DNA of 10,188 nt from Candidatus Accumulibacter propinquus (GTDB taxonomy: Bacteria; Pseudomonadota; Gammaproteobacteria; Burkholderiales; Rhodocyclaceae), in contig JADKBU010000057.1 of the NCBI GenBank assembly GCA_016714935.1, forward strand, positions 1 through 10,188, written 5' to 3'. The notes under the pieces were generated by a model. The model worked only from the letters and a program-made list of their open reading frames with translations, was not told the origin of the DNA and ran no database searches. How positions within the stretch are numbered: the stretch's first letter is position 1; every line of letters starts with the position of its first letter. Positions 1-7,525 of this stretch are shown one piece after another. The translations under genes and the position numbers were made by a program.

Positions 1-278
1 GTGAGTCGACAGTTCGACAAGTTCTGCTTGTTGCTCTTGGCCTGATAGCGGGTCCCACTGGTTCGAGGCTTGCGTCTTCTGGATCGCTGCCTCGTTCTTG
101 CCCAAACGGGGGCGCATTCTGCAGTGGCCGCCGAGATGGCAAAAATGGCACCAACCGTTGACAAAACGGCGGTCAATACTGCCACGCGCGAAAGTAAAGC
201 CGTCGCCACCATGCTGAGCGACGTGTTCGACTGCTCGTGATCGTACCGAATATGTACATGGAATCCGTGACCGGACAT
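1..278 (-). CDS. DUF4337 family membrane protein, 3' part outside the window
   Basis: Function of this family is unknown to me. The protein starts at the ATG on the minus strand at 278-276 with MSGHGFHVH, the histidine-rich opening I associate with DUF4337 proteins. A hydrophobic stretch (VAVLTAVLSTVGAIFAI, about residues 33-49) fits the first transmembrane helix. The family hallmark, an Asn/Lys/Gln-rich segment after that helix, is split over two frames: KNEAAIQKTQASNQWD in one, then YQAKSNKQNL back in the starting frame. So there are at least two compensating indels, roughly at 130-60. The C-terminus lies beyond base 1. It is the last visible gene of a minus-strand run that begins with the antiporter, 34 bases after the SIR2 stop, and may be co-transcribed with it. 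Family call is from remembered sequence pattern only. Confidence 0.75.
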   Translation of the reverse strand, partial: MSGHGFHVHIRYDHEQSNTSLSMVATALLSRVAVLTAVLSTVGAIFAISAATAECAPVWARTRQRSRRRKPRTSGTRYQAKSNKQNLSNCRL

Positions 279-312
279 TGCTGGTTTCTCGCTTGAAATG
301 CGTTTCCGTTGT

Positions 313-1166
313 TCACCTTTCTGGGGCGCCGTTTTCTGCCAGACAGCTGTCGATCGCGCAGTGCAGCCAGGCCACCGGCCGCAATCGAAACTCCGCCGCC
401 GTTGCAAGCGGTGCAGTTTCCGGTCAGATTTGATGCGGAATCAGTGGACCGACCTTGCTCCCCAGCAGGCGTGCGGTCAGGATATTCACGTTCCGGCGCA
501 CGCCGATTACCAACGGCCGTTCGACCTGGCGCAGCCAGGCGTACGGCCCTTATTCTGGCTGTCGCTGCGCCCGCCCAGGCAGAATCTGACTCGCCGAAAA
601 CATCGGGATATTGGAATTCGCCGCGCAAAGATCTCATTAACAGCGCGGGCAGATCAGGGAATCCGAGGTCGGCAGACGGTAATCCTCGTCGATCTCCCGA
701 GGAGAAGTCGGCCGTCCAGATGCCCTGTTGACGGCGGTGGATACACTGCAGGTGATGGATCGATCCCGTGGCACTCCAGCGAGTCGGTCCTCAGCAAACC
801 CCGCGCTATCTGGAACTGGACATCGGCGTTTACTGGAGTGAACGTGGGCACCGTGCTGGCAGGCGTTCGCCAATTCGCTGCAGGATCAGGAACCCTCGTG
901 GGGCTGCCGTCCGCCGGTAGAGTTTCAAGCGATGCCCATGCGAAACCCCAGGAGCCAGGCGGGGCTGCGGGGAGCTGAAGGCAATAGGAGTTGGCGATCA
1001 CCTCAAAGGCGGTACGTTATGACCGAGTGCCTGATTGGCGCCTGGGAACCTTGTGGTCCCGCACTGAAAATCCGGCGGTCCAGGTCGACGATGCCCGCGC
1101 TCCAGCGTTGATCAGCAAGCCGTCGGCTTGACGGACCATTTCGGCGCAACGCCGATAGTCTTCAGT
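313..1166 (-). CDS. SIR2-family NAD-dependent protein deacylase, several frameshifts
   Basis: Sirtuins remove acyl groups from lysines using NAD+, giving nicotinamide and O-acyl-ADP-ribose; some transfer ADP-ribose instead. No single frame spans the gene, but joining frames gives the family order. First comes EDYRRCAEMVRQADGLLI leading into an AGAG NAD-binding loop (about 1166-1090). Then come a proline/tryptophan-rich part with SWGF, and GHRLKLYRRTAAPRGF (about 945-895). Next are DVQFQIA and ECHG/SIHHLQC around the catalytic His and first zinc Cys (about 820-740), then ICPRC, the second zinc pair (about 655-640). AWLRQVERPLVIGV and LLGSKVGPLI follow (about 540-440), and SIAAGGLAAL/AIDSCLAENGAPER stop closes the gene at 315-313. 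Length, about 285 residues, fits bacterial sirtuins of this type. No start codon is clear: the first visible residues lie over the radical SAM stop, so the true ATG may have been lost to an indel. The second Cys of the first zinc pair is not seen. Fold and family are well supported; substrate is unknown. Confidence 0.85.
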
Positions 1167-2041
1167 CGCCTGTTACCGCCCGCGCTGGTCTTAGCGCAGC
1201 CGTTTCCGAGGTGGGCGGTCGCCTCTGCGGTTGATGCAGCAGGCGCTCCTGTCGGCGCCGGTACCCGAGCACCAGCCAGTTCGAGGCGGATCGCTCAGGA
1301 ACAGGGCCCGTTCGAGGGTGAGCCGTTCGACAACGTGCCATTTCGATCAACAACTCGTGCGACGCAGTGACGCCATCCGGGAAAGCCTGCGCGGAAGCGC
1401 TCGCCATGGGAAAGCTGACGACCAGCGTCGCCAGGAACTCGGGCTGGGCGGCGTTGAGCAGGCGCGCCGAGTTGTCGGCGTGGCAGCGAGAGTTCAAGAC
1501 CGCCGAGACCGTTGAGAATCATCACCGAGCGCTTGATCCCCGCGGCGCCGAGCTTCCCAGGGCGGCCAGTGTCGAGGCGAGGGTTCACCCTTGTTCACCC
1601 GTTTCCAGCACTCCGGCCGTCGCCTGACTCGGGCTCCCCACATACGTCGACAGGCCTGCCGCGGCCAGTTCCGCAGTTCCTCGACCGTCTTCCGGCTGCA
1701 GGTTGCGCGGCAGGCAGTAAATGGATACCCGGTGAACCGCCGGCAGGTAGTACGGATGGCAGTAAGGATATTAAGCAGGCGACGCGTCGGCAGCACTAGG
1801 TGCATCGCCATCGGCTGGAGGAAGACGCGCCGAACGGCGTTGCCGAAGCGTGCCCCCGTCACCATGGATACCCTGCACTCCTTCGGCCTCGTCGGGCGCG
1901 AAAGTGCTCGTTCCGAGGTATACATCTCGCAGAACGTGCAATGATTCCATGAACAGCCGTCGGTTACCGGCACGATCGTGACTCCGCTTCGCTGGGGGTG
2001 ATACTGGTTCCGACGTAGCGGATGGGAATGGCGTTCAGCAT
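1162..2041 (-). CDS. Radical SAM protein (COG1032-like), frameshifted
   Basis: Predicted iron-sulfur enzyme that cleaves S-adenosylmethionine to start radical chemistry; its substrate is unknown. It starts at the ATG at 2041-2039 with MLNAIPIRYVGTSITPSEAE. One frame later comes the cluster-binding motif VTDGCSWNHCTFCEMYTS, with cysteines spaced C-x4-C-x2-C. This is wider than the usual C-x3-C-x2-C but is the form I recall for this subfamily. Further segments in changing frames are VRRVFLQPMAMHLVLPTRRLL, KTVEELR, RVNKGE, AAGIKRSVMILNGLGG, DNSARLLNAAQPEFLATLVV with SFPM, and near the C-terminus SASNWLVLG. The TGA is at 1164-1162. About 290 residues, normal for the family. At least four frame changes are needed, while all conserved blocks remain. 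It sits about 130 bases downstream of the antiporter and touches the SIR2 gene, suggesting one transcript. No strong ribosome binding site precedes the chosen start. Confidence 0.9.
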
Positions 2042-2169
2042 GGCGTCAGGGGAAGCGGGGCGAACAGGCGAATAGTAGCGCTTTTGCCGCTGCGGGCGCT
2101 GTCCCAGAGCGGTCCGCGAGCGGGAAACCCTGCGGCGCGGCGGCGGGACGCGTGGCTGGCGGTGCGGCG
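2042..2169. other. Intergenic spacer between antiporter and radical SAM gene
   Basis: Short GC-rich gap between two minus-strand genes. I see no hairpin with a T-run, no promoter pair and no convincing Shine-Dalgarno sequence in front of the radical SAM ATG. The open frames crossing it are compositional. Confidence 0.4.
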
Positions 2170-3907
2170 TCAGCCCTGACGTCGCCTCGCCGTTCGTCCC
2201 TGTTGCCCTTCCGGGCCGCAGCGTACGCGAATAATCCGTGCTCGCACGCCGCGCAGCAAGGTGTCGGTGTCACGCTGGAGGTGCCGAGCGCCTCGAGGGT
2301 TTCGCCGCCAGCCGCAGGCTGGCCTCGAGAGTTTCCGGAAAGGCCTTGGTACGCCAGCCCGGAGCAGAGCGTCGCAGCCTAGGTCACGCGCGCGGGCCAC
2401 GATGCCGGAGCTGCGGGAGCATGCGCGCGGACCATCACCGTGGCTCGAACGGCAGCGTTCTCGTCGTCGATGGTCAGGAGACCGTTAACAGTTCGGATGC
2501 TCTGGAGCGGTCCGGTGGCGAGCAGTTCGGGTCACCGACATCGCCGTAGAACGCCGGATGACCTCGCTGCGCCATCTGGCGACCAAGGCGGCGTCGGTGT
2601 CGAAGGCGATGAAGGAGATCGCCATTGGCCAGGATGGTGCCGACCGTGCTGGCCGACGCGGCCGTAACTGCCGATCACCACGCGCGCCCCGACTCTGCCT
2701 CCTGCCCGTGTAAAGCAGATGTTCGTGGTCCCCTGCGGCGGCGTCGCTCGCTCGCCGTGCCAGGTGATTGCCGAGCCGCCAGTAGCGGGGTGAGCAGCAT
2801 GGTCACTGAAATGATCGCCACGCCCATCGCGAACACCAGATCGTCGATGACCGCCAGCGCCTTGGCGGCCCCGAACAGCGCGAAGCCGAACTCGCCACCT
2901 GCGAGAGCATGCAGGCGACCTTGAGACGCCGTGCCGCGGGCGCTGCCGAAGCACCGGCACAGCCCGCGCAAACGGCCACCGATGGCCAGGATCGATACGA
3001 CATGCGCCACGAACAGGAGCGGGTGCTGCAAGCGAGGTGCCCGATCGTCGACCGACATGCCCACGGCGACAAAAAACAGGCTCATCAGCAGCCCTTTGCG
3101 AGGTTCCATGCTGGCCTCGGATCTGGATACCTGGCAGCGATGTCGAGAGCATCATCCCGATCAGGAACGCTCCCAGCGCCATGGACATGCCGGCATGTTC
3201 CATGGCGCTGGCGGCAATGAATACCGCCGCCATGGTGGTCAGCAGGAAAGCCTGCGGTTGTTGCTGCGTGCCAGATGATCGAGAACCCGCGGAGCAGGCT
3301 GGCGGCCCCCGGCAGCACCAGGCAACCATGGCCACCGCCCCGGTCAGTTGCTCCCACAGCGGCAAGCCGGCCGGCAGCGGTCCGGCGTCCGCGAGAATCG
3401 GCACCAGCGCCAATAGCGGGACTACGGGCAAGGTCCTGCATCAACAACACGGCGAGCGATCTGGCCCGTGACGAAGGGCTATCTCGCCTGATCCCTTGAG
3501 CATCTGCACCACGAATGCAGGAGGACAACGCAAAACTTGCGCCGATGAGCAGGGCCAGTGGACCAGTTGTCCTGAAAAAGTCGGAAATAAGCGCTGATCA
3601 CCACAGCCGACAGAATGATCTGCAGCGAACTCCAGCCTGACAAGCGTACGCCGCAACTCCCACAAGCGGCGTGGCTTCATCTCCAGGCCAATCAGGAACA
3701 TCAGCAGTACCACCCCGAGTTCGGTGAAATGGCGTACGCCTCGACTTCGGTGGTCACGAAGGATACGGCGTGCGGCCCGACGACTACGCCGGTGACCAGC
3801 AGCCGGAGGATCGAGCCCAGGCCGAAATGCCGGAACACGGTCACCGCAATCGCGGCAACGACCAACAGCAACACTGCGGAGTCAAACAAAGATTTGGGGT
3901 CCAGCAC
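2170..3907 (-). CDS. CPA2/KefB-type monovalent cation:proton antiporter with TrkA-N domain, frameshifted
   Basis: Integral inner-membrane antiporter exchanging K+ or Na+ for H+, with a cytosolic nucleotide-binding domain that gates it. The chosen start is GTG at 3907-3905 (MLDPKSLFDSAVLLL, then VFRHFGLGSILRLLVTGVVV with GPHAV). Family blocks follow in several frames: VLLMFLIGLEMKPRRLWELR (about 3713-3655), FAVLLMQDLA and VVPLLALVPILADAGPLP (about 3470-3370), and AVFIAASAMEHAGMSMALGA (about 3240-3170). Then come SMEPRKGLLMSLFFVAVGMS (about 3110-3050), GGEFGFALFGAAKALAVIDD (about 2905-2840) and the Rossmann opening VVIGSYGRVGQ (about 2690-2650). TrkA-N remnants are AQRGHPAFYGDVGDP, VNGLLTIDDENAAVRATVMV, ARARDLG..CDALLRAGV and DTLLRGVR, with the TGA at 2172-2170. 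About 575 residues, as expected. Six or more indels are needed. It diverges from the small secreted protein. No glutathione-regulatory partner (KefF/G) is present, so ion and regulation remain open. Confidence 0.88.
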
Positions 3908-4179
3908 GCGCGTTGGTAAGGGTAGTGGGTTTGCTCAGGGCATCGGACACTGGCCGGAGAGGAATACTAGCGCGTTTGAATGCCTGGCGTATGCCGCAGT
4001 ACGGGCGAAGTCTCGCCTGCTGCCGTCAGAAACGGGAATCACGAGGGCCCCCACTTCGGCAACAGAGCGATTCCCGAGCCGCTCAGCCGACTTTCGCATT
4101 AACATCGGCGCGAGCCTGGCGGTGCACGGTGTTGCGGCACGCCGGCCTTCGAATACCAGTCTCGCGAGGAGAGTTTCTG
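3908..4179. other. Divergent intergenic region, antiporter / secreted protein
   Basis: The region holds the 5' ends of two divergent genes, so both promoters should be here. I could not pick a -35/-10 pair with confidence in either direction. Open frames run through on both strands but show no family motif. Confidence 0.35.
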
Positions 4180-4627
4180 ATGCAGAGCACAAGAATGCTG
4201 GCGGCCGTCTGGCTGCTTCTGGCCATGCCCCCGCTGTCGCTGGCGCAAAGCAGCCTGCAACTGCCGAGTGACGAGGAGGATTATCGCGTGTTGCTCGAAG
4301 AACAGCGCAGCGGGCCATCGCGAGCGCTGCGGCGTGGTCACGGAATACGCACGCAGAACCGCGAGCCCGCGCGCGGTCGCAACCCTGCCGCCGTTCCACG
4401 GGGAGATGAGCGGGATGGGCGGCAGCTTGACGACCACGCCGATCATCGGCAGCGGCAGCAGCGTTCGGGATGCGCGCAAGGCCGGGGCCCCGCTTGTCAG
4501 CTACGTGCTCACCGTTCGTTACGATGACGGCAGTTACGCCTTCATCGAGCAGGCGGACGAGCCGGTGCCGCGCAGAGGTGACCGGGTACAGGTCATCGAC
4601 GGTCGCGTGGAGTTGCGCAAGGACTGA
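4180..4627 (+). CDS. Small secreted protein of unknown function, one frameshift
   Basis: I do not recognise this protein as a named family. It starts at the ATG at 4180, preceded by a good ribosome binding site (gaggagag at 4165-4172). The first 22 residues form a clear signal peptide: charged start, hydrophobic core LAAVWLLLAMPPL, and a likely cleavage after SLA before QSSLQ. There is no lipobox cysteine, so a soluble periplasmic protein is expected. After about residue 45 the reading frame changes near 4310; the second part holds GVVTEYA, GEMSGMGGSLTTTPIIGSGS and a C-terminal block VSYVLTVRYDDGSYAFIEQ followed by PVPRRGDRVQVIDGRVELRKD. That last block looks like the small beta-rich tail seen in SlyB/glycine-zipper envelope proteins, but no glycine-zipper repeat is present. 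Length about 149 residues. It stands alone between the divergent antiporter and a gene-free stretch. Confidence 0.6.
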
Positions 4628-5142
4628 CAGTAACCGGCTGCCTTGGTTGGTGATGCTGTTCGTTTCGGTAGCCAAGGATGCCATCCGAGATTTCACCTAT
4701 GGCAAGCTGTGGACACCCTGTGGATAGCCATCCCTGTCCCCAGAACCCGCTGGCAACCCTGGTGGGCAAGCTTTAGAACAAGCCGTGGACAGTGACCTTA
4801 GTCCGGTCTTTGGTAGGAAACCTGCCCGCCGCCTGCAGATTGAGCGCCTGGACGAGATGGCGGGGAAGGTGGGACTGATCGTTGCGTCGGGTTCTCCCGT
4901 GGCGAAGCGATTCGTGACGGATCATCACTTCGCGCTTGAGCACCACGGCAGGCGTGCGCGCGGCGGCAGGCCGAGACGAACACAGCGATCTCCAGCGGAA
5001 CGCGCCCGTACGGCGTCGGTTTCCCGGATGAACTGCAGGATACCACTCAGGGCTCGCGAGTAATCAGCTTGGCATTTCTTCTTTTGTCGAGCCTGTCAGC
5101 ACTGCCCGCAATGGCCGGATCATTCACCCCACGGAGATCATC
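4628..5142. other. Gene-free stretch upstream of the ssu genes
   Basis: About 515 bases with no recognisable protein in any frame. The longest frames (a plus frame from 4785 to 5063 and a minus frame from 5046 to 4798) have arginine/proline-rich translations without family motifs. It carries a 13-base imperfect direct repeat and two GTGGA motifs one helical turn apart (listed separately). Because the ssu genes start right after it, their promoter and any sulfur-responsive control should lie here. A badly damaged gene cannot be excluded given the indel load elsewhere. Confidence 0.45.
4703..4791. repeat. Imperfect 13-base direct repeat (CAAGC[T/C]GTGGACA)
   Basis: The copies are at 4703-4715 and 4779-4791, 12 of 13 bases identical and 76 bases apart. 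Between them, at 4719-4727, lies TGTGGATAG, which matches the DnaA-box consensus TGTGGATAA at eight of nine positions. The GTGGA cores of the first repeat copy and of this site are 11 bases apart. Function is unknown; regulator binding sites ahead of the ssu genes are one reading. Confidence 0.5.
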
Positions 5143-5357
5143 GTGCCGATCCAGTCCATCAACGCCAGAAACCAGTTTCGCGGCCGCATCAGGGAAATTA
5201 TCGACGGCCCCGTCGTATCCGAGGTCGACGTCGAAACCGAACATGGCATCGTCACTTCCGTGATCACCTCACGGTCAGTCAAGGATTGTAACCGCAGGTG
5301 GGCACCGAGGTGCTGGCGCTGGTCAAGGCCACCGAAGTGTCGATCGCCAAGCTCTGA
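5143..5357 (+). CDS. ssuF: SsuF-like molybdopterin-binding (Mop/TOBE) protein, one frameshift
   Basis: Single Mop-domain protein of about 71 residues. In Pseudomonas putida the ssuF gene of the ssu operon codes for such a protein and is needed for growth on sulfonates; its exact biochemical role is unclear. The start is GTG at 5143, six bases after a GGAG at 5133-5136. The sequence opens PIQSINARNQFRGRIREI, continues with VVSEVDVETEHGIVTSVITS, then SVKD. A single base is missing near 5290, after which the other frame gives QVGTEVLALVKATEVSIAKL and the TGA at 5355-5357. This ending (TEV.IAKL) is typical of small Mop proteins. It lies 57 bases ahead of ssuC; in Pseudomonas ssuF is the last gene of the operon, so the order here differs. 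The family is well supported, the specific SsuF assignment rests on context. Confidence 0.9.
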
Positions 5358-5414
5358 CATCAACGCCGCGTTGACCGCTGCATGCGGTCTGCCGGTCGCC
5401 TGCAGGAGAAGCGC

Positions 5415-6203
5415 ATGAAATCACCGATCAAGGCCCTCGGGGATGGCGCCAGGGGCCTGTTGCCCTGGCTCCTGCCGATTGCCATCCTGGTCATCTGGGA
5501 ACTGGCGGCGCTCTTCGGTTGGCTGTCAACCCGCATCCTGCCGGAACCATTCGCCGTCCTGAAAGCCGGCTGGACACTGGCGCTGTCCGGCGAGTTATGG
5601 ACCCACATCCGGGTCAGCGCCGGCAGGGCGCTTGCCGGTTTCGCCATCGGCGGCGGGCTCGGTCTCGTCCTCGGTCTGTTGACCGGATCTTTCCGAAAAA
5701 TGGAAATCGCTCTCGACACCAGCCTGCAGATGATTCGCAACATCCCGCCGCTGGCGTTGATTCCACTGGTCATCCTGTGGTTCGGTATCGACGAGGTGGC
5801 CAAGCTGTTCCTGATTTCCTTCGGCGTTTTCTTTGCCGTGTACATCAATACCTTCCACGGCATCCGCTCGGTCGATCCGGCGCTGATTGAAATGGGCCGC
5901 AGCTACGGGCTATCCGGCTGGCCGTTGTATCGCGAAGTGATCCTGCCCGGCGCGCTGGCGTCGATCCTGGTCGGCGTGCGTTATGCCCTCGGCTTCATGT
6001 GGGTCATCCTGATTGTCGCCGAGACCATTTCCGCGCAGGCCGGCATCGGTTACATGACCATGAATGCCCGGGAGTTCCTGCAGACCGATATCGTCCTGCT
6101 CGGCATCCTGCTCTACGCGCTGCTCGGCAAACTGGCCGATGTCGCCGCCCGCCTCCTCGAGCGCCGCTGGCTCAGGTGGAACGTTGCCTACAACGCGGCC
6201 TGA
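5415..6203 (+). CDS. ssuC: Aliphatic sulfonate ABC transporter permease SsuC
   Basis: Inner-membrane permease of the alkanesulfonate importer SsuABC, which brings sulfonates in as a sulfur source. This is the only gene in the window that is intact in one frame, 262 residues, about E. coli SsuC length. The ATG at 5415 is preferred over the in-frame ATG at 5382 because it follows GGAGAA at 5405-5410. Hydrophobic helices begin with LLPWLLPIAILVIWELAALF. Strong similarity to E. coli SsuC from memory includes GWLSTRILPEP, LIPLVILWFGIDE, YINTFHGIR and AETISAQAGIGYM, and near the C-terminus MNAREFLQTD, ALLGKLADV and LERRWLRWN. The coupling-helix (EAA) loop is EMGRSYGLSGWPLYREVILP followed by GAL. 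It follows ssuF and is 15 bases upstream of ssuB, so one operon is likely. No ssuA or ssuD lies nearby in the window. Confidence 0.97.
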   Translation: MKSPIKALGDGARGLLPWLLPIAILVIWELAALFGWLSTRILPEPFAVLKAGWTLALSGELWTHIRVSAGRALAGFAIGGGLGLVLGLLTGSFRKMEIALDTSLQMIRNIPPLALIPLVILWFGIDEVAKLFLISFGVFFAVYINTFHGIRSVDPALIEMGRSYGLSGWPLYREVILPGALASILVGVRYALGFMWVILIVAETISAQAGIGYMTMNAREFLQTDIVLLGILLYALLGKLADVAARLLERRWLRWNVAYNAA

Positions 6204-6218
6204 ACGGAGGAGCGGAAC

Positions 6219-7078
6219 ATGACTATCGACAACCCTGATGAACCGATGCGGCTCGAAGCCGTCCACGACAGTCGCGGCGGTCTGAACGTGCAAGTCAGCG
6301 GGCTGGTCAAGCGCTTCGGCGAGAGGCAGGTGCTGCACGGTCTCGATCTGAGCATTCCGGCCGGGGAGTTCGTGGCCATCGTCGGCCTGCAGGCTGTGGC
6401 AGACACCCTGCTGCGCCAGTTGGCGGGGCTGGACACGTTTTGCGGTGGCGCCATCAGCCTCGACGATCAGCCGCGCGACAGCCTCGGCGACCAGGTGCGG
6501 ATCATGTATCAGGAGGCGCGTTTGCTGCCCTGGCGGACGGTGATCCAGAACGTCGCCCTCGGACTGCCGGGCCAGCGGGCGGAGGTCCGAGCGCGCGCCG
6601 AGGAGACGCTGGCGCAGGTGGGCCTGCCGACCGCGCTGACGAGTGGCCGAGCCGTCTTTCAGGGGCCAGCGGCACGGCGTTGCTGGCGCGTGCGTTGATC
6701 CATCGCCCGCGCTTGCTGCTGCTCGACGAACCCCTGGGGGCCCTGGATGCCCTGACGCGTATCGAGATGCAGCGCCTGATCGAGCAGATCTGGCGCCAGC
6801 ACGCGTTCACCGCGGTGCTGGTGACGCACGATGTCGCCGAGGCCGTGGCGCTGGCAGATCGTATCCTGCTGATCGAGGAAGGGCGTATCACCTTCGACGA
6901 GGTGGTTGAGTTGCCACATCCGCGCGAGCACGGCGAAACGTGCTTCGCGGCCCTCGAAAACCGTGTTCTCAAGCGGCTGATGGGCGTGCAGGAGAGCCAT
7001 ATCGGCAAGCCCCCCTTGCGCGCGCGGGTGGCCGGGGTCGTCGGCGACAACCAGATCCTGCGCAAATACGGATCCTGA
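6219..7078 (+). CDS. ssuB: Aliphatic sulfonate ABC transporter ATPase SsuB, frameshifted and missing Walker A as read
   Basis: Cytoplasmic ATPase that powers SsuC. The start is ATG at 6219, eight bases after GGAGG (6206-6210). Order of motifs: VSGLVKRFGERQVLHGLDLS, the Walker A region, Q-loop MYQEARLLPW, signature region, Walker B LLLLDEPLGALDALTR, H-loop VLVTHDVAEAVALADR, then LLIEEGRI. Two sites are damaged. At 6381-6410 the expected GRSGCGKST reads GLQAVADT; shifting frames inside this stretch recovers a Gly-Cys-Gly, so about three bases seem lost in small steps. At about 6655-6690 the LSGGQRQRVALAR signature is lost through a frame change (tttcaggggccagcggca is still recognisable), and the second half continues in another frame to TGA 7076-7078. 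About 287 residues in total, somewhat longer than E. coli SsuB because of an extended tail after LENRVLKRLMG. As read the ATPase would be inactive; sequence error is the simpler reading. Confidence 0.93.
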
Positions 7079-7095
7079 TGCCACCTGCCGCGGAC

Positions 7096-7108
7096 CCGGT
7101 TGCCGCGC
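7096..7108 (+). other. Small hairpin after ssuB
   Basis: GTTGC CGC GCAAC, a five-base perfect stem with a three-base loop, within 30 bases of the ssuB stop. No T-run follows, so a true intrinsic terminator is doubtful. Position is approximate to a few bases. Confidence 0.3.
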
Positions 7109-7162
7109 AACGACAGGTTTCCCGCTCGGATCCTTGCGGCAGATCGATATCCCCCGGCGCTG

Positions 7163-7178
7163 ATTTGCATCTGCAAAT
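7163..7178. promoter_or_regulatory. 16-base palindrome upstream of the DUF2325 gene
   Basis: ATTTGCA TC TGCAAAT: two perfect seven-base arms with a two-base centre, AT-rich in a GC-rich neighbourhood and ending 66 bases before the DUF2325 start codon. The shape fits a dimeric regulator operator. It does not match an FNR box or a Fur box that I know. Confidence 0.5.
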
Positions 7179-7212
7179 ATCTTCGTTCTGTTCCGGCGCC
7201 TGGCCCGATACA

Positions 7213-7239
7213 TTGAGTCCTTGAACTTTCGGAACTCAA
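7213..7239 (+). promoter_or_regulatory. Hairpin-forming inverted repeat just before the DUF2325 start
   Basis: TTGAGTCC at 7213-7220 pairs with GGAACTCAA at 7231-7239 with one bulged base and a ten-base loop. It ends five bases before the ATG, where the ribosome binding site should be, so in mRNA it could hide the translation start. It could instead be a DNA operator. Confidence 0.4.
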
Positions 7240-7244
7240 TTGCC

Positions 7245-7525
7245 ATGGCAGCTCTGATCATCGGTGGCGACCGCGTCGCGGTCTATATGAACTACCTGCA
7301 ACGCCTGGGATACGCCACGATCCGGCACTGGAATGGGCGCAAGAAGAGCGAATGCCACCGCCAGATACCGGTAGACACCAGCCTGGTGGTCATTCTGATC
7401 GACCACGTCAATCACGGCCTGGCGAAGAAGACGCGGCGCACGGCCAAGAAATGCGCGTGCCCATCGTCTTCCAGCGGCAGCGCGTGGGACAACTCGGCGA
7501 GGCGATGGCGAGCCTTCGGGCCTGA
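7245..7525 (+). CDS. DUF2325 domain protein, one frameshift
   Basis: Small protein of about 93 residues whose function I cannot state. The start is ATG at 7245: MAALIIGGDRVAVYMNYLQR, then HWNGRKKSECHRQIPVDTSL followed by VVILIDHVNHGLAKKTRRTA. The opening IIGGD, the HW-GRK block and the VVILID..NH block are the pattern I know from DUF2325. Near 7445-7455 the frame changes and the ending VPIVFQRQRVGQLGEAMASL continues to TGA 7523-7525, again as the family ends. An upstream in-frame ATG at 7221 would add MNFRNSIA but falls inside the inverted repeat, so 7245 is preferred. No good Shine-Dalgarno sequence is seen. It stands alone between the ssu operon and gltI, with its own candidate control elements upstream. 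Confidence 0.87.

Noticed and set aside
298..978. Long plus-strand open frame of 226 codons
   Set aside because: It is antisense to the SIR2 gene, whose motifs are found on the minus strand in joined frames. The plus translation has no family motif and is rich in Arg/Pro/Ser, as GC-rich shadow frames are.
2046..2273. Minus-strand frame that could be a separate small cysteine-containing protein
   Set aside because: Its first part overlaps the C-terminal end of the antiporter's TrkA-N domain, and the rest is Ala/Pro/Arg-rich spacer translation without a motif.
3935..4696. Minus-strand open frame of 253 codons
   Set aside because: It covers the divergent spacer and the antisense of the secreted protein, whose plus strand has a ribosome binding site, a signal peptide and a coherent C-terminal block. 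No motif in the minus translation.
4703..4800. Possible replication origin because of DnaA-box-like TGTGGA motifs
   Set aside because: Only one site matches eight of nine consensus bases, there is no AT-rich unwinding stretch, and no dnaA, dnaN, gyrB, rpmH or parA gene is near.
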